Positions 37,101 to 48,021 of a stretch of 64,000 nt of DNA are shown here, piece by piece; position 1 is the first letter of the stretch, and every line of letters starts with the position of its first letter. The stretch is from Chamaecrista fasciculata. Its lineage: Eukaryota > Streptophyta > Magnoliopsida > Fabales > Fabaceae. Location: the NCBI GenBank assembly GCA_003254925.1, contig QANZ01005755.1:190236-254235 (forward strand). The letters run 5' to 3'. The translations under genes were made by a program, and so were the position numbers. The notes beneath the pieces were generated by a model, which was not told where the DNA came from, searched no databases, and saw only the letters and a list, made by a program, of their open reading frames with translations.

Positions 37101-39200
37101 AAAACTTAAATGTTGAAGCAAACTATATAACATCTTCTCTTTTGAAAGAGGAAATGGAACAGGCTCTACCTGAAATGACTGTTACATATGATGCAAAGGT
37201 AAACACAGGAGAAATTGAATCTCACCAAAATGAAGTTGTGGGATCAGATGCAAGTGCTCCACAGGAGCTTAACTCTCTTACTCAGAAGCCTGAAATTGAT
37301 GATGAACAACCCAAACGATCTATGAAAAGATTGGCCTCCAATCAACTGGAGTCTGAGGCAACAAAAATTGGGTATGGATCAAGAAAGACCAGTAATCCAA
37401 CATTTATTGCTGCACAGTCAAAATTTGAAGAGCTCAGTTCAATGGCAAATTCAGGTAGGTCAAGCAGTTTGTCCCATCAAGATGCAACATTTGAAACACA
37501 AGTGGATGCCATTTCTGTTAACACGGATACAGCAGTTAGGTCCAAAGAGTTCTTATCAGAGAATTCTGCACACTATCCTTTCAGGATTGGTGGATCTGAA
37601 TGTGGTACTGAACTCTCAGTTTCTTCTACTCTTGATTCACCTGACATATCTGAGGTTGGGGCTACGGAAAATGAGCGCGAAGCCAAAGATTTAGTGAAAG
37701 GGATTAGTAATCCTGACAACGTTATAAGTCAAGATGTTGAGGCCAATGTTTTAGGTACCACTCCTGCTTGTGACTTACCCAGCTCTTCTCTAGGTCAGCC
37801 AGAGACAGCCAATGACAGCAACAGCAAAATGGTTCCTTCAGTGATAGTTGTTGAATCTGAAGAGCCAGCTCTTAAGTCAGAGACAAATGTGTCTGATCTG
37901 CGCAGAGAACAGGCAGACTCCGGTTTGCAAGATATCCGAGCATCTCCAGAAGCTTCACCTAGAAGCCATATAACTTTCCCTGAATCACAAGGCACGCCTT
38001 CAAGTCAGGTATCGGTGAAACCTAAGGGGAGCAAAACTGACAGGAGTGGATCCTCCAATAGACGTAAGTTGGTATCAGCTGGTAATAAATCACCTGCAAT
38101 TGCAACTCCTGATTCGGGATCTAGAGGTAGTTGGGAAAAACTACCTAAGGATCAGCAGAGTGGGAAGAGACGCAATTCCTTTGGCTCAGCAAAACCTGAT
38201 CATGTCGATCAAGAATCAAGAGATAACAGTAGTAACAATAGTTCTCTTCCTCATTTCATGCAAGCCACAGAATCTGCGAGGGCTAAGATTAATGCAAACA
38301 GTTCTCCGAGATCAAGTCCAGATGTGCATGACCATGAGATGCAGGTGAAGAAGAGACATTCCTTACCTGGTGCCAGTGCAACTGGTAGACAGGGCTCTCC
38401 ACGCATCCAGCGATCAATGTCTCAAGCACAGCAGGGAACAAAAGGAAATGGTGTACATCCTCCTAAAGGTATTTTCTAGAATCTTTAGAATCTTCTTTCT
38501 TTCTATTTATAGTTCTTTATAATATATACATATTTGTCATGTTCTTTAATGAATATAATTCGTTCTATGATTTTATTGTGGTTGGGCTTCATTTTTATAT
38601 AAGAATTCGTTCTATCATTACATTAATGTTGAGTTTGTGGCCATCCAGGATTTCTGGTAGTTGCCAGGTTATTGAACCGATTGCCAACTAGAAAGTGGGT
38701 GATACTACCAGCTTGATTATGGAAAATGGCTTTTCGTTTGAAATTACATTTTATACCTTTTGAAGGGATTGACCATCTCGCTAGTTAGTTTTTTCTTTGT
38801 TTAATGTTTAATTTATTTTATAACTTTTTATCTGAAGTAAACTTCTGTAGAATTCTTAAGTTTGATCCTGTTGAAAATTTTTTTCTTTTAAAAAAAAAGG
38901 TTGCAATATTCCTGTAACATATAGTCTATGCAAACAAAGAGTCGCAGATAAAATTGTATCCTGACTCCTCTGAGCACTCGTGACTCGTGTACTTTTTACT
39001 AAGTATTTTATTTTCATTTTCAAATCACAATCATCATCGAGCATTGACACAGGCCAATATTTGCTGGTCGATTTTCTTTGGTGTCTATGTTCCCAGTTTC
39101 TATAGGAAACTCTAGATCAAGCAATGAAAAGTATAATACTATAATGGTTTTGCTGACCACTTGAATACTGCTTCTTTCAGAGAGGAAGTGGCAGAGGTGA
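34178..39200 (+). CDS. IQD32: IQD protein, IQD32-like calmodulin-binding scaffold
   Basis: IQ67-domain proteins bind calmodulin and tie it to microtubules and the plasma membrane. Exons 34178-34267, 35248-35787, 35889-36086, 36634-36714, 36800-38468 and 39181-39200 join in phase to 865 residues, which fits the large IQD28-32 subclade. The start MVKSKSCFKLITCGGD has the usual basic/Cys N-terminus. The IQ67 domain (about 199-265) has three IQ motifs: IQVSVRGFLAKR, LQAAVRGHLVRS and IQVLVRARRAQ. The phase-0 intron between GFL and AKR inside IQ67 is a family hallmark. A segment rich in Ser and charged residues follows; a DUF4005-like LPHFMQATESARAKI block lies near 786-800, and basic Ser-rich ends (KKRHSLPG, SPRIQRSMSQ) come after it. 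The last exon is only 20 nt and supplies the final RKWQR. Residues 94-177 are six 14-residue tandem repeats. Arabidopsis IQD32 is also a close neighbour of ARF5. Confidence 0.93.
35437..35688 (+). repeat. Six tandem 42-bp units inside IQD exon 2
   Basis: Each unit encodes SDEKPQQLSLENSQ or a close variant. The second unit has PEHLSLENLQ, the fourth ends in R and the last in L. Units 3 to 6 are nearly identical in DNA. Because 42 is a multiple of 3, copy-number changes keep the frame. The repeat lies between the N-terminus and the IQ67 domain and is acidic, polar and probably disordered. Confidence 0.95.
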
Positions 39201-40763
39201 AAGCTGAAGTGTGGTGACGTCCCTCTACAATATTAATCATGAAGAGCCAATTTGGAGTTTCTGGTTTCATTTGTTCATTCTCTTTGAAGGACACAGCTGA
39301 TCAGTTTTATATGCCGGCTTTTTTTATTTTTATTTTTTTTAACCCTTAAATTTTGTTGACACTTTCTGTATTCTTTGCCTCCCCTCCCTGCTCTCCCAAA
39401 CTTGAACATGGTGACAAGTTGACAGTAGGATTCATCTGCGAACATACATAAATAGAAGTGAGTGAGGCTTATATGTACATTATTTGCTGCTTTACTGTTT
39501 AGTTTCTTTCTACATACCCAGTGGGATGCGCTTGTAAGTTTCAGGCTACTACTGCTTGTGAGATGATTGTGTTTGTTTTGACATGTTCTGCTTGTTCATA
39601 TCTAAAGGCTGCATTCTGGTTTTTGTTTTTAGTTTGCTGTAGACACAGTTACAACAAACCTCAAGGATTCTTATTTTTTAACCATGGGTGGTTAATAGCT
39701 AATCAATGGTATATTGAGGGTATAATCAATAAATTGAACCACTCCTTTACATCAGTTCATATATAAACTTAATTGTATGAACATTTTTCAATAAAAATTT
39801 GAATTTTTTTTTGGTCCGAAATTTGAATTTAATCTTCCAATTTAGGTGACACTAGTTTATTCCACCTGAACAAGTGAAGAATAGATTTAATTAGTTGTAT
39901 CAAGTTTAAACTGAAAATATCAATTATAGTATTATACTCCTTAGACCAAGTAATTTTATCTCCCTTAAATGCACAAACTATACTTGAGATAATCTAAATC
40001 TATCCAGATCTACTACATTTTAATGTGTAGGCTGTAGATTTTTTTTTTTAAAAGGATTGTTTAAATAAAATTGTAATAAGTTAGGAGAAAACTTATTATT
40101 TGGTTTACGAATTTCTATCGAGTCAATAAATCAGTCCTTAAATAATTAAAATATACGATTTAATCTCTGAATTATTTTAATTGCCAATAATTTAATTTTT
40201 AGCCATGATTTAGTCATTAAATCTAAATTGATTTTATATTTTTTGTCCCGAAATTTATAACTAATTAATACTTTTTACTCTATGAATTAGTATTTTTTTT
40301 ATTCTTTGAATTTAACTTAAGGATCAAAGTTTGGAATAGTAATAATTTAAAGATTGAGTCATTTATTTTATCATTCAAAGATTGATTACTTAATTGGGAA
40401 TAAATTTAATGATGAAATAATAATTCTTTTTTATAAATTAAATAAAAAAAATAAGGACCTGAATCTTCTGTATTTTTGTTTTCGACATTTTAATGTATTT
40501 GAGAAGAGAAATAAAGATATGCACCAGTAAAAATACAGAGGATCACGAACATGAGCAAGAAAAGAAAACCAGAAAATGCAAACCCAGTCGTTCCAGAAAC
40601 TTCCGTGACTTTCCTAATTACTCTTTCTAGTTTCCATTATCCTCGTCTCTTTCATTTCATGTTCTCTCTTAATTATGTCATATTAACCGCGATTACAGAG
40701 CCCTCTGCCTCCGCGAGAACTTAATAACTCGTAAATTGGGAGAAGCAAAGAGAAATCCAAAAA
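39201..40763. other. IQD 3' UTR and spacer to mL53
   Basis: The IQD 3' UTR probably runs to about 39500. A 'ttggtttacgaattt..ggtcccgaaattt' repeat run like 7865-8165 occupies 40090-40400. No other gene seen. Confidence 0.55.
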
Positions 40764-42708
40764 ATGTTGAAGTTCCTACAAAGAGTGAGAATCGAGTTCA
40801 ATGCCTTGGACCCGCGAACAGCGTCGTGTATGGAGTTTTTGGCGCAATGCAACGCGCGAAAGGCCAAGGAATCAAACCCTGCGTGTCAAGTGGTGGTGAA
40901 GCGCCGGACCGATGACCATCCGCCGCAGATCACGGTGACGTTCGTGAACGGAGTTGAACAAGTGTTCGATGCAACATCGACTCCTGCTCAGACCATAAGG
41001 ACCATGATTCTTGATAAAGGTCAGCTCCTTGAGACCGAGCAAATGTTCCGAGAGGCAGGAGAGTCCTGGCCTGTCATTATTCCCGAAGAGGAGCTAAGCC
41101 AACCCGCGCCTGGTGTTAAAGTGAGTATTGATTTTCTTTATCTTTATCGACTTCAATAATTTGTACTTAGTTTTTGTTGATTTTGTTTTCTTGCTGTAAA
41201 ATTGGTCCCGATCTCAATTTAACTGATGGATTCTGCTTTGATCCTCTATTTTATTTTTACCTTTAGTCCAAAAACCTAATTTCATCTGGTTTATGTGATC
41301 ATCTCTGATATTTAGCTGAGATAGACATTTCTTTCATCTTAACCTAGTAAGTGGAGATAAAGAAAACTTTTCATTCTTATTCATAAATGAAGAAAAATTT
41401 GTGGTTGAAGATTTCTCTTTTATTAAGGTTTTTTTTAAGTAACATGTATAAAAGAGAAATCATTAAGGTTAAATGTCCATCTTGGAGATTAAAATCAAAT
41501 GGAATAAGTGTGAAAGTTTAAGAATCAAAACCGGAAAAAAATATGTTTGAGGACCAAAATGAAATTCATCTTATAATTCGATGAAATTTTGGTCCTCTAA
41601 AATTCTATGGGTAAAGCCTTCTTGGGAATTAAGTTTTCTTGAGGTTGAGCGTTCCGTTTAATTCATCAGGTTATGCCTGGTCTGTGCAAGTAGGTGTTTC
41701 TACATCTGATTTTTTTACGGCATTGGTAGAGAATTTATTTTCTCCCTGCTTGGAATATTAATGCATTCGAGTAGTTTCGTGGTTGAATATATTGTGATGT
41801 GAGATATGTAGGCACCATGTAGCACGGACACTGGATAAATCATAACAAAAGTAGGTTTCACATGTGTTTGCTGTGTTGTGTCTTCATGCTTGTATTAGAT
41901 GGCTGACTCACTCTTGACAGTGTTATTGGTTCCTGTTGCTGCCATTAATTCTGCTTGTGTCATTTTTATAGCTATCTTTGATTCTTAGTGTTTGTCTAGA
42001 TCTGAGATAACTCGATTCACTGGGGTTAGCAGCTAGACAATACATGTATGTACCTCACATTTTTATATTATACAATGTAATTTTTCAAAATGGACCCTCA
42101 CATGCTCTCTGTTGTGTATAATAGCTGGAGTTTTAAAATGGAATCAAAGCCACTGAGTCCTTACCTGATAATAATTACCATTCAAATGCAAGTCATTTAA
42201 ATAGTGGATATGGCAAATTTGAATCTGTTCATTGCATATTCTTGGAGCTTAGCGAGCAAACCTGTTTCTTTATCTTTCAGAGCAAGCAAGTATATTGGTT
42301 TCCAGCTCTTTTTTCTTTTTTGGCCCAATTGGTTTCCAGTTCTTTGATCCCCTAGCATTGTGCTTTTGGTCAGATTCATGTAGCTATACTTATTCGTCGT
42401 GCAATCCAAACTTTTCTAGGTGCCAAAATGGACTTACCATACTTGATAGGTTGATAGTAATAGTATGGCAAATCCATAAAATTTTCTTTTGATGCACGTT
42501 TCACAACTAAAAGTTCAATTTCATTTTAGTTGTTTGATGGAACTTTCCTGTTATCATTGTGTGGTTACACTTAAATACAGAAGAGGGTGCTATCCATTTT
42601 GTATTTGCATGGTTTTACCATATCTGGTTTGATATTTCAATAATATGGTTTTATGTTTATTTGTGCCCCTTTTTGCAGCCAAGAAAAGCAGAAGAGAAGA
42701 AGCAGTAG
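40764..42708 (+). CDS. Mitochondrial large-subunit ribosomal protein, mL53 type
   Basis: A small nuclear-encoded mitoribosomal protein. Exon 1 (40764-41120) encodes 119 residues from MLKFLQRVRIEFNALDPRTA to ...EELSQPAPGVK. Exon 2 (42679-42708) adds PRKAEEKKQ and a stop, giving 128 residues. Landmarks are MEFLAQCNARKAKESNP, VVKRRTDDHPPQITVTFVNG, TIRTMILDKGQ and EQMFREAGESWPVIIPEEEL. This matches the plant protein I know as At5g39800, placed as mL53 in plant mitoribosome structures and also annotated as an L27-type mitochondrial protein. No long presequence is visible; the basic, hydrophobic first ten residues may suffice for import. The single intron (1558 bp) is long for so small a gene. Reading through it would replace the lysine-rich tail. 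The exact ribosomal name is less certain than the family. Confidence 0.85.
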
Positions 42709-45040
42709 CTAAATCCTGTTCAGTCACTGACAGTTGGGAATCTTTCCGGATTCTGCCACCTCTATGCTCATTTATTTTGGTTGAAGAATTCATTGCTGAA
42801 TTGTTAACCTGTTATTTACTACATAAGGTTGACATAATCATTTGCGGCTATGAGCTGTGGAATTTTTGAAACCTTTGTTCTTTCCAAGTCGATGATGTTG
42901 ACCTCATGCATGGCCAGAAACTAAAAGGAAGGGTAACGCAACCTTACAAGTCGCAATGTTTTAACTTTTATTATTTTGTTTGGCACCATTGGTTATACTA
43001 TAGTTGATTGATGCAAATCCTTGCTTGCTCAAAGAGCTTTTTTAGTGGTTTACACCAGACTAGAATAGCTACAACATGGTAGCTTGTCAGTTATAGCTTT
43101 GTAGTCTTAAGTCTCAACTCATATCAAACGGGAGAAAAATGAAAGTGAATACATGAAATATGTAGAGAAAAGATCTGGTTGGTTACACTGAAAAGTAAAG
43201 AAGTAGTGAATGAAATAAAAATAGATAAAATGCTACTCAAGAAAAAATATACATGAGGCATATATATACTCAAAGCAGACCAAAGGAGAAAGTGCAAGCG
43301 TCAAGAATTTGTTAATTCGTTGTTTGATTAATTTGTGGTCAGATTTATAGTCATTGTGTGTGTGTGTGTGTCTTCTGGTTTGGAGTTTTGCTTTATAGGA
43401 ATTCTTTGTGCTTTGGTTGTCATGCATATCATAAATTGGATTCGTGAATTTTGTGCATTGTCACATGCTGAGAAGTGAGAAGCTCTCTCTTAGAAGGAAT
43501 AGCGTATGGCATTTGTATGAACAGAGCACGTTTGCTAGTTTAGCTTCATCAGTTATGGAATATCAGTTTCTACAATAATGATAATCATACTTCTTTGCGT
43601 CACTTAGCATCAATCTTTGATCTTCAGGACAGATCTTTCAAGTATTATGAATTTATGATGCTGTGGAAGATTTTCTTATTTACACTTAATTACAACACTT
43701 TTTTAAAAAGTATGTGCAAATACCAGAAGCAAAATCCCCTGAAAAGTTACATAACGTTAGCATATTCTAGAGTAGGTTAGCCTTTATTTTCTTATTTACA
43801 CTTAATAAGCCTTTATTTTTTTCAGAGATTTTGTATGTATATTTTATGAAATCTCATTTTTTTTAAGAGTATTGTCTAAGATTTTATTTTTCTTAATACT
43901 GTTGTAATCTATTGTTATAAATAATTTATTTTTATAAACCTAAAGTTATGTTAATATTGTTAGATTTATGTTCTGTTTGGTTTCCTTGATGTATGACAAA
44001 CACTCAGATAAATGAAGTTTTCATCTTCTGTGAAAAAAAAAATTATTTAATTCTAAAAAATTGTTAAGCTTCTTAATTTTATTTTTAAAAGTTAAAAGTA
44101 TAAAATGTAGTCTTGTAAAATGTAATTTCAATATAAAAAATATTAATTTCAATTTAGTAAAATTTATCATAATTCTAAATCTATTGACTAAACTAAAAAA
44201 TTGTCGTATTTTGAAGATTAAATAATTCATTTGCATTAAAATTTAAAAGGGTCTGCACAATTGAATTTTTTATAAAGAAAATGCAGAAAAGGGGATATTT
44301 CATCCTGTCATCGAACAGTAAGATGGATCTGACGTTAATTCTTATTACACTTAGACAACGTTTTATTTAGAAGAGGCACTAACTATATCACATTGAGAGG
44401 GCATGATTTATTTATTAGAATTTTTATATTTTTCTGAAGATAAGATCGGAAAGATAATTTTATTTTCCTCAGTTTATATATATGTTTCCATCGAACGAAA
44501 TCTATTGACTACCGTGTTATACTGGTAAGATTAAGGAAGACCTACAGGCTACAGTTTAGACGCGGTTCGAGTTTTTCTCTTAGATCCCTCAAAAAGGACA
44601 TGATCTTAGATTTGTGTCGTCAAACTAGCATTTCACAGTTTCACTTTATTAATAATACATTTCAAAAATTAATCTGCATAAACCGACACGTGATACTCAA
44701 ATAGTAGCAAAATAATTGACATTATTAAATTTTAAACTAAAATTTCTCTAAACTATAATCTTATTATATTTTTTTCCTCTTAAAATTTTAAATTATAACA
44801 TTTTACTCCCTGAACTTCAATTGAAAAAAATATTATAATTCAAAATTTAGAACAAAGAATTTGACATATTTAATTATTTATAGTGTAAGGGCAGGAATTG
44901 GAAAATCATAGTCGTTAGATTTAATTTCATATTAAACAAAACAATTAGTATCGGACACTGGCTTTACTTTACTCTTCTTTACTGTATTTGACTGTATCTG
45001 CACCCTGAAACTGAAAGAAGTAACAAAGAAAGCAATTAAT
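42709..45040. other. AT-rich spacer, no gene
   Basis: Begins with the mL53-type gene's 3' UTR. A GT microsatellite is at 43356-43371. No ORF here is convincing. Confidence 0.55.
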
Positions 45041-45046
45041 TATATA
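45041..45046 (+). promoter_or_regulatory. TATA box of the methyltransferase gene
   Basis: TATATA, about 100 bases before the ATG at 45148, followed by a CT-rich leader with a 'cttcttcttcttc' run. Confidence 0.5.
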
Positions 45047-45147
45047 CGGTGCCCACTTGCTCCTCTCCAAATCTCAATCTCACTCCTTCTTCTTCTTCTT
45101 CACTCTCTCTTGAATCTTGTGTGTGTTTCTGTGAGAGACGCATCAAG

Positions 45148-46407
45148 ATGGGTTCTGTTTCTCTCAAGATTGGAGATGGAACTGCCAGATTCAAAAAAGC
45201 AAGCATGTGTTCTTCAGCTGTCAACATTCTCATGATCTTCTCTGTAATCACCACCAATCTTTTCGCCCTCTATGCTTTCACTTCTTCCCCAAAACACCAG
45301 CCCACCCACTTCCTCCCCCACATTCACAAGAACATCTCACTGATTTCCGAACAGGTTTCTCTGATTCTAAGAGAGATCGATTCATCTCAGAAAAAACTAG
45401 CCCAGATGGAAAAAGAGCTTCTTGGGTATGAAAATGTCGACCTTTCCAGACCCAACATAGCCAACGAGCTTAAACGCTATCTTCAACACCACCAGCTTCC
45501 TTTAGGCAAAGATTCAAGAACTGGGATCACTGAAATGGTCGCTTCCGTTGGGCATTCATGTGAGAAATCCGCCGATTTGTTATCTCAATACATGAATTAC
45601 AAGGTTTCTGGACCTTGTCCTGATGATTGGAGTTTAGCCCAGAAGCTGATCTTGCGTGGATGTGAGCCTTTGCCCAGAAGAAGATGCTTAGCGAAATCAG
45701 TATCTAAGGTAGGTCTTCATCCTTTCCCAATCTCACTTTGGAAACCTGTTGGTAATAAGACTGTGAATTGGAGTGGTTTAGCTTGCAAGAATTTTGAGTG
45801 TTTGAATGGTAAGAAGTTGAGCAGAGATTGTATTGGTTGTTTTGATTTGACGAATGGGTATGAGAATCAGAGATTTGTGAAGGCTAGAAGCAAGAATGAT
45901 TTTCTCATAGATGATGTTTTAGCTTTAGGAAGTGGGGGGATTAGAATAGGGTTTGACATTGGAGGTGGGTCTGGATCATTTGCGGCTAGAATGGCTGATA
46001 GGAATGTCACTGTGATCACAAACACACTTAATATGGATGCTCCATTCAGTGAATTCATTGCTGCAAGAGGCCTTTTTCCTCTGTTCTTGAGCTTAGACCA
46101 TAGGTTCCCATTCTATGACAATGTGTTTGATTTGGTTCATGCTACAAGTTCATTGGATGTTGGAGGAAAACCTGAGAAATTGGAGTTTTTGATGTTTGAC
46201 ATCGATCGGATTCTGCGCGCCGGGGGTTTGTTTTGGCTGGATAACTTCTATTGCACCAATGATGAGAAGAAAAAAGCCTTGACTAGATTGATTGAAAGGT
46301 TTGGATATAAGAAGTTAAAATGGGTTGTGGGAGAGAAAGTTGATAGTGTTGGATCAGGCAAATTTGAAGTGTTATCTGCTATTCTTCAGAAGCCTGTTAG
46401 AGTGTAA
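45148..46407 (+). CDS. Probable membrane-anchored SAM-dependent methyltransferase (At1g29790-like)
   Basis: An intronless gene of 419 residues. The N-terminus MGSVSLKIGDGTARFKKASM and the whole layout match the plant protein At1g29790. A single hydrophobic segment (about 22-44, SSAVNILMIFSVITTNLFAL) suggests a type II Golgi or ER membrane protein with a lumenal catalytic domain. Conserved blocks are LSRPNIANELKRYLQ, GKDSRTGITEMVASVGHSCE, CPDDWSLAQKLILRGCEPLP and KNDFLIDDVLALGSGG. The SAM-binding motif I is IGFDIGGGSGSFAARM (about 266-281), and the acidic motif region is FYDNVFDLVH. The acceptor substrate is not established to my knowledge. The start is the ATG that matches the conserved N-terminus; an upstream in-frame extension lies in the leader. 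The C-terminus (VLSAILQKPVRV) is intact. Confidence 0.9.
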   Translation: MGSVSLKIGDGTARFKKASMCSSAVNILMIFSVITTNLFALYAFTSSPKHQPTHFLPHIHKNISLISEQVSLILREIDSSQKKLAQMEKELLGYENVDLSRPNIANELKRYLQHHQLPLGKDSRTGITEMVASVGHSCEKSADLLSQYMNYKVSGPCPDDWSLAQKLILRGCEPLPRRRCLAKSVSKVGLHPFPISLWKPVGNKTVNWSGLACKNFECLNGKKLSRDCIGCFDLTNGYENQRFVKARSKNDFLIDDVLALGSGGIRIGFDIGGGSGSFAARMADRNVTVITNTLNMDAPFSEFIAARGLFPLFLSLDHRFPFYDNVFDLVHATSSLDVGGKPEKLEFLMFDIDRILRAGGLFWLDNFYCTNDEKKKALTRLIERFGYKKLKWVVGEKVDSVGSGKFEVLSAILQKPVRV

Positions 46408-48021
46408 AGAAAGATTAGGAGATTATACAACAAAAAGCAAAGAGGTAAGAATACTCTTTGCTTCTTCTGCTAGCACTCTTTCACATAAAATACATGTGTT
46501 ACAAACTTAGAAGAAGTGGAATAAGTGCACCTTTTGTTTCTCTTCTAGTCTCAATCAAGCCCAACATTTGAAGTGACAGACACATATCTTGTATTGTCTT
46601 TTTCAGTTCTGTTTTAGATCTTATTCTGTATCTGGGAATCTAGCTATTTTCTAGTTGTTCAATTGTTCATGAAATGAAAAATGAATCATTTTTTTAGCTA
46701 ATAAGGTTACTTATAGTCTCTTGACTTTATTGTTAGAATTTTCCCTTATTGATCTCAAGGATTTCAATCATTTATTTCTCAATATGTAAGATGATCAATA
46801 TCATAGACATAATGTACTTCTCATCTCATTTTTGGACCTTCTGCTAAATGCTGCAGGATTTTCACTCCATCTCTTGTTTTACTCATTTTGCATACCAATA
46901 TTGCTACCATGCAGCATTACCAATTTACCATTCACTATGAGCTTTAGCACAATCAATAAAGTTTACTGAATATCCATAGCTACCAAGACTAGTATCAAAA
47001 CTCAACGAATTGAGAAAACTTATCTTTCGATCTTGAATTTGTTCAAAAAAATTAGATTTTAGTCTTTTTGATATTGTAGATATACTTTTTAATTTCTGAT
47101 TTTTTTTCTAATAAACTTTGATTATTCAGTCTCTGAATCATTTTTTGTAGATACTAGATAGTTTATGCTTATAAAAAAAGATCAAGAATCAAAAAATATA
47201 TTTTCAATATCCATGGACCAAAAAACACAAGGTTAAAAAGTAAGCTTTCTCAACAAATTTCTTTTCTTTTTTTGTCAGATCAAATAAATTTCAACACAAT
47301 CTACTATGTTCCTTTATACTATATTGAGTATATTCATTTTATGAATGGCTATAACTGAAACTTTATTTGTTTGGATAATTAAGGGGGAAGGAGGGAGAGG
47401 GAGTGGAGGGGAGACTAATCTTCATTTACTCTTCTTGTTTGGGAAGCAACTTTTTCAAAATACTTCAATTTTAAATATTTAGACTTTTTGAAGAAGGAAA
47501 ATAGTGGGAAGTTAAAAACTAATCTTCCATGATTTTCTCTTCTACTTTTTAACTTCTCAAATAAGAGAAAGAGGTTTCAACTCTCTTCTCCACCTAGTCC
47601 TCAATTTAAATTAGCCTAGAAGCTCAAGCTCATGAAGGCAAACGCATTGCAAGACTGTTCCAAAAAAGTACTCCCCGATGGAAAGCTAACATTTTGTGAA
47701 ATCCCTTTTCTTTTCATATCTTGGACGATGAAAATTTTTGCTTGGTAGATATATATATATATATATATATATATCTCTTTTCCATTTGAGTTTGACTATA
47801 TTAATGTCTAACTTGTGATGTATATATATAAGCTTCACCGCAACAAACGTCCAAAGCTACATTAATGACCTCGAATACATTCCTTGTCACCTTTGAAAAT
47901 GAGAAGCTAAATTAGGAATACACCCATAAGAAATGCCTTTAGTTGGGAGATAGTACCAAAAAGACACAGTCAGTTTGAAGGAAATTTGCAAAAACAAAGA
48001 AAAATAAACGGCATAGTGATC
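46408..48021. other. Spacer between convergent genes
   Basis: Holds the 3' flanks of the methyltransferase gene (plus) and ARF5 (minus), which converge here. A TA run is at 47750-47774 and G/A-rich patches are at 47382-47412. No gene seen. Confidence 0.6.
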
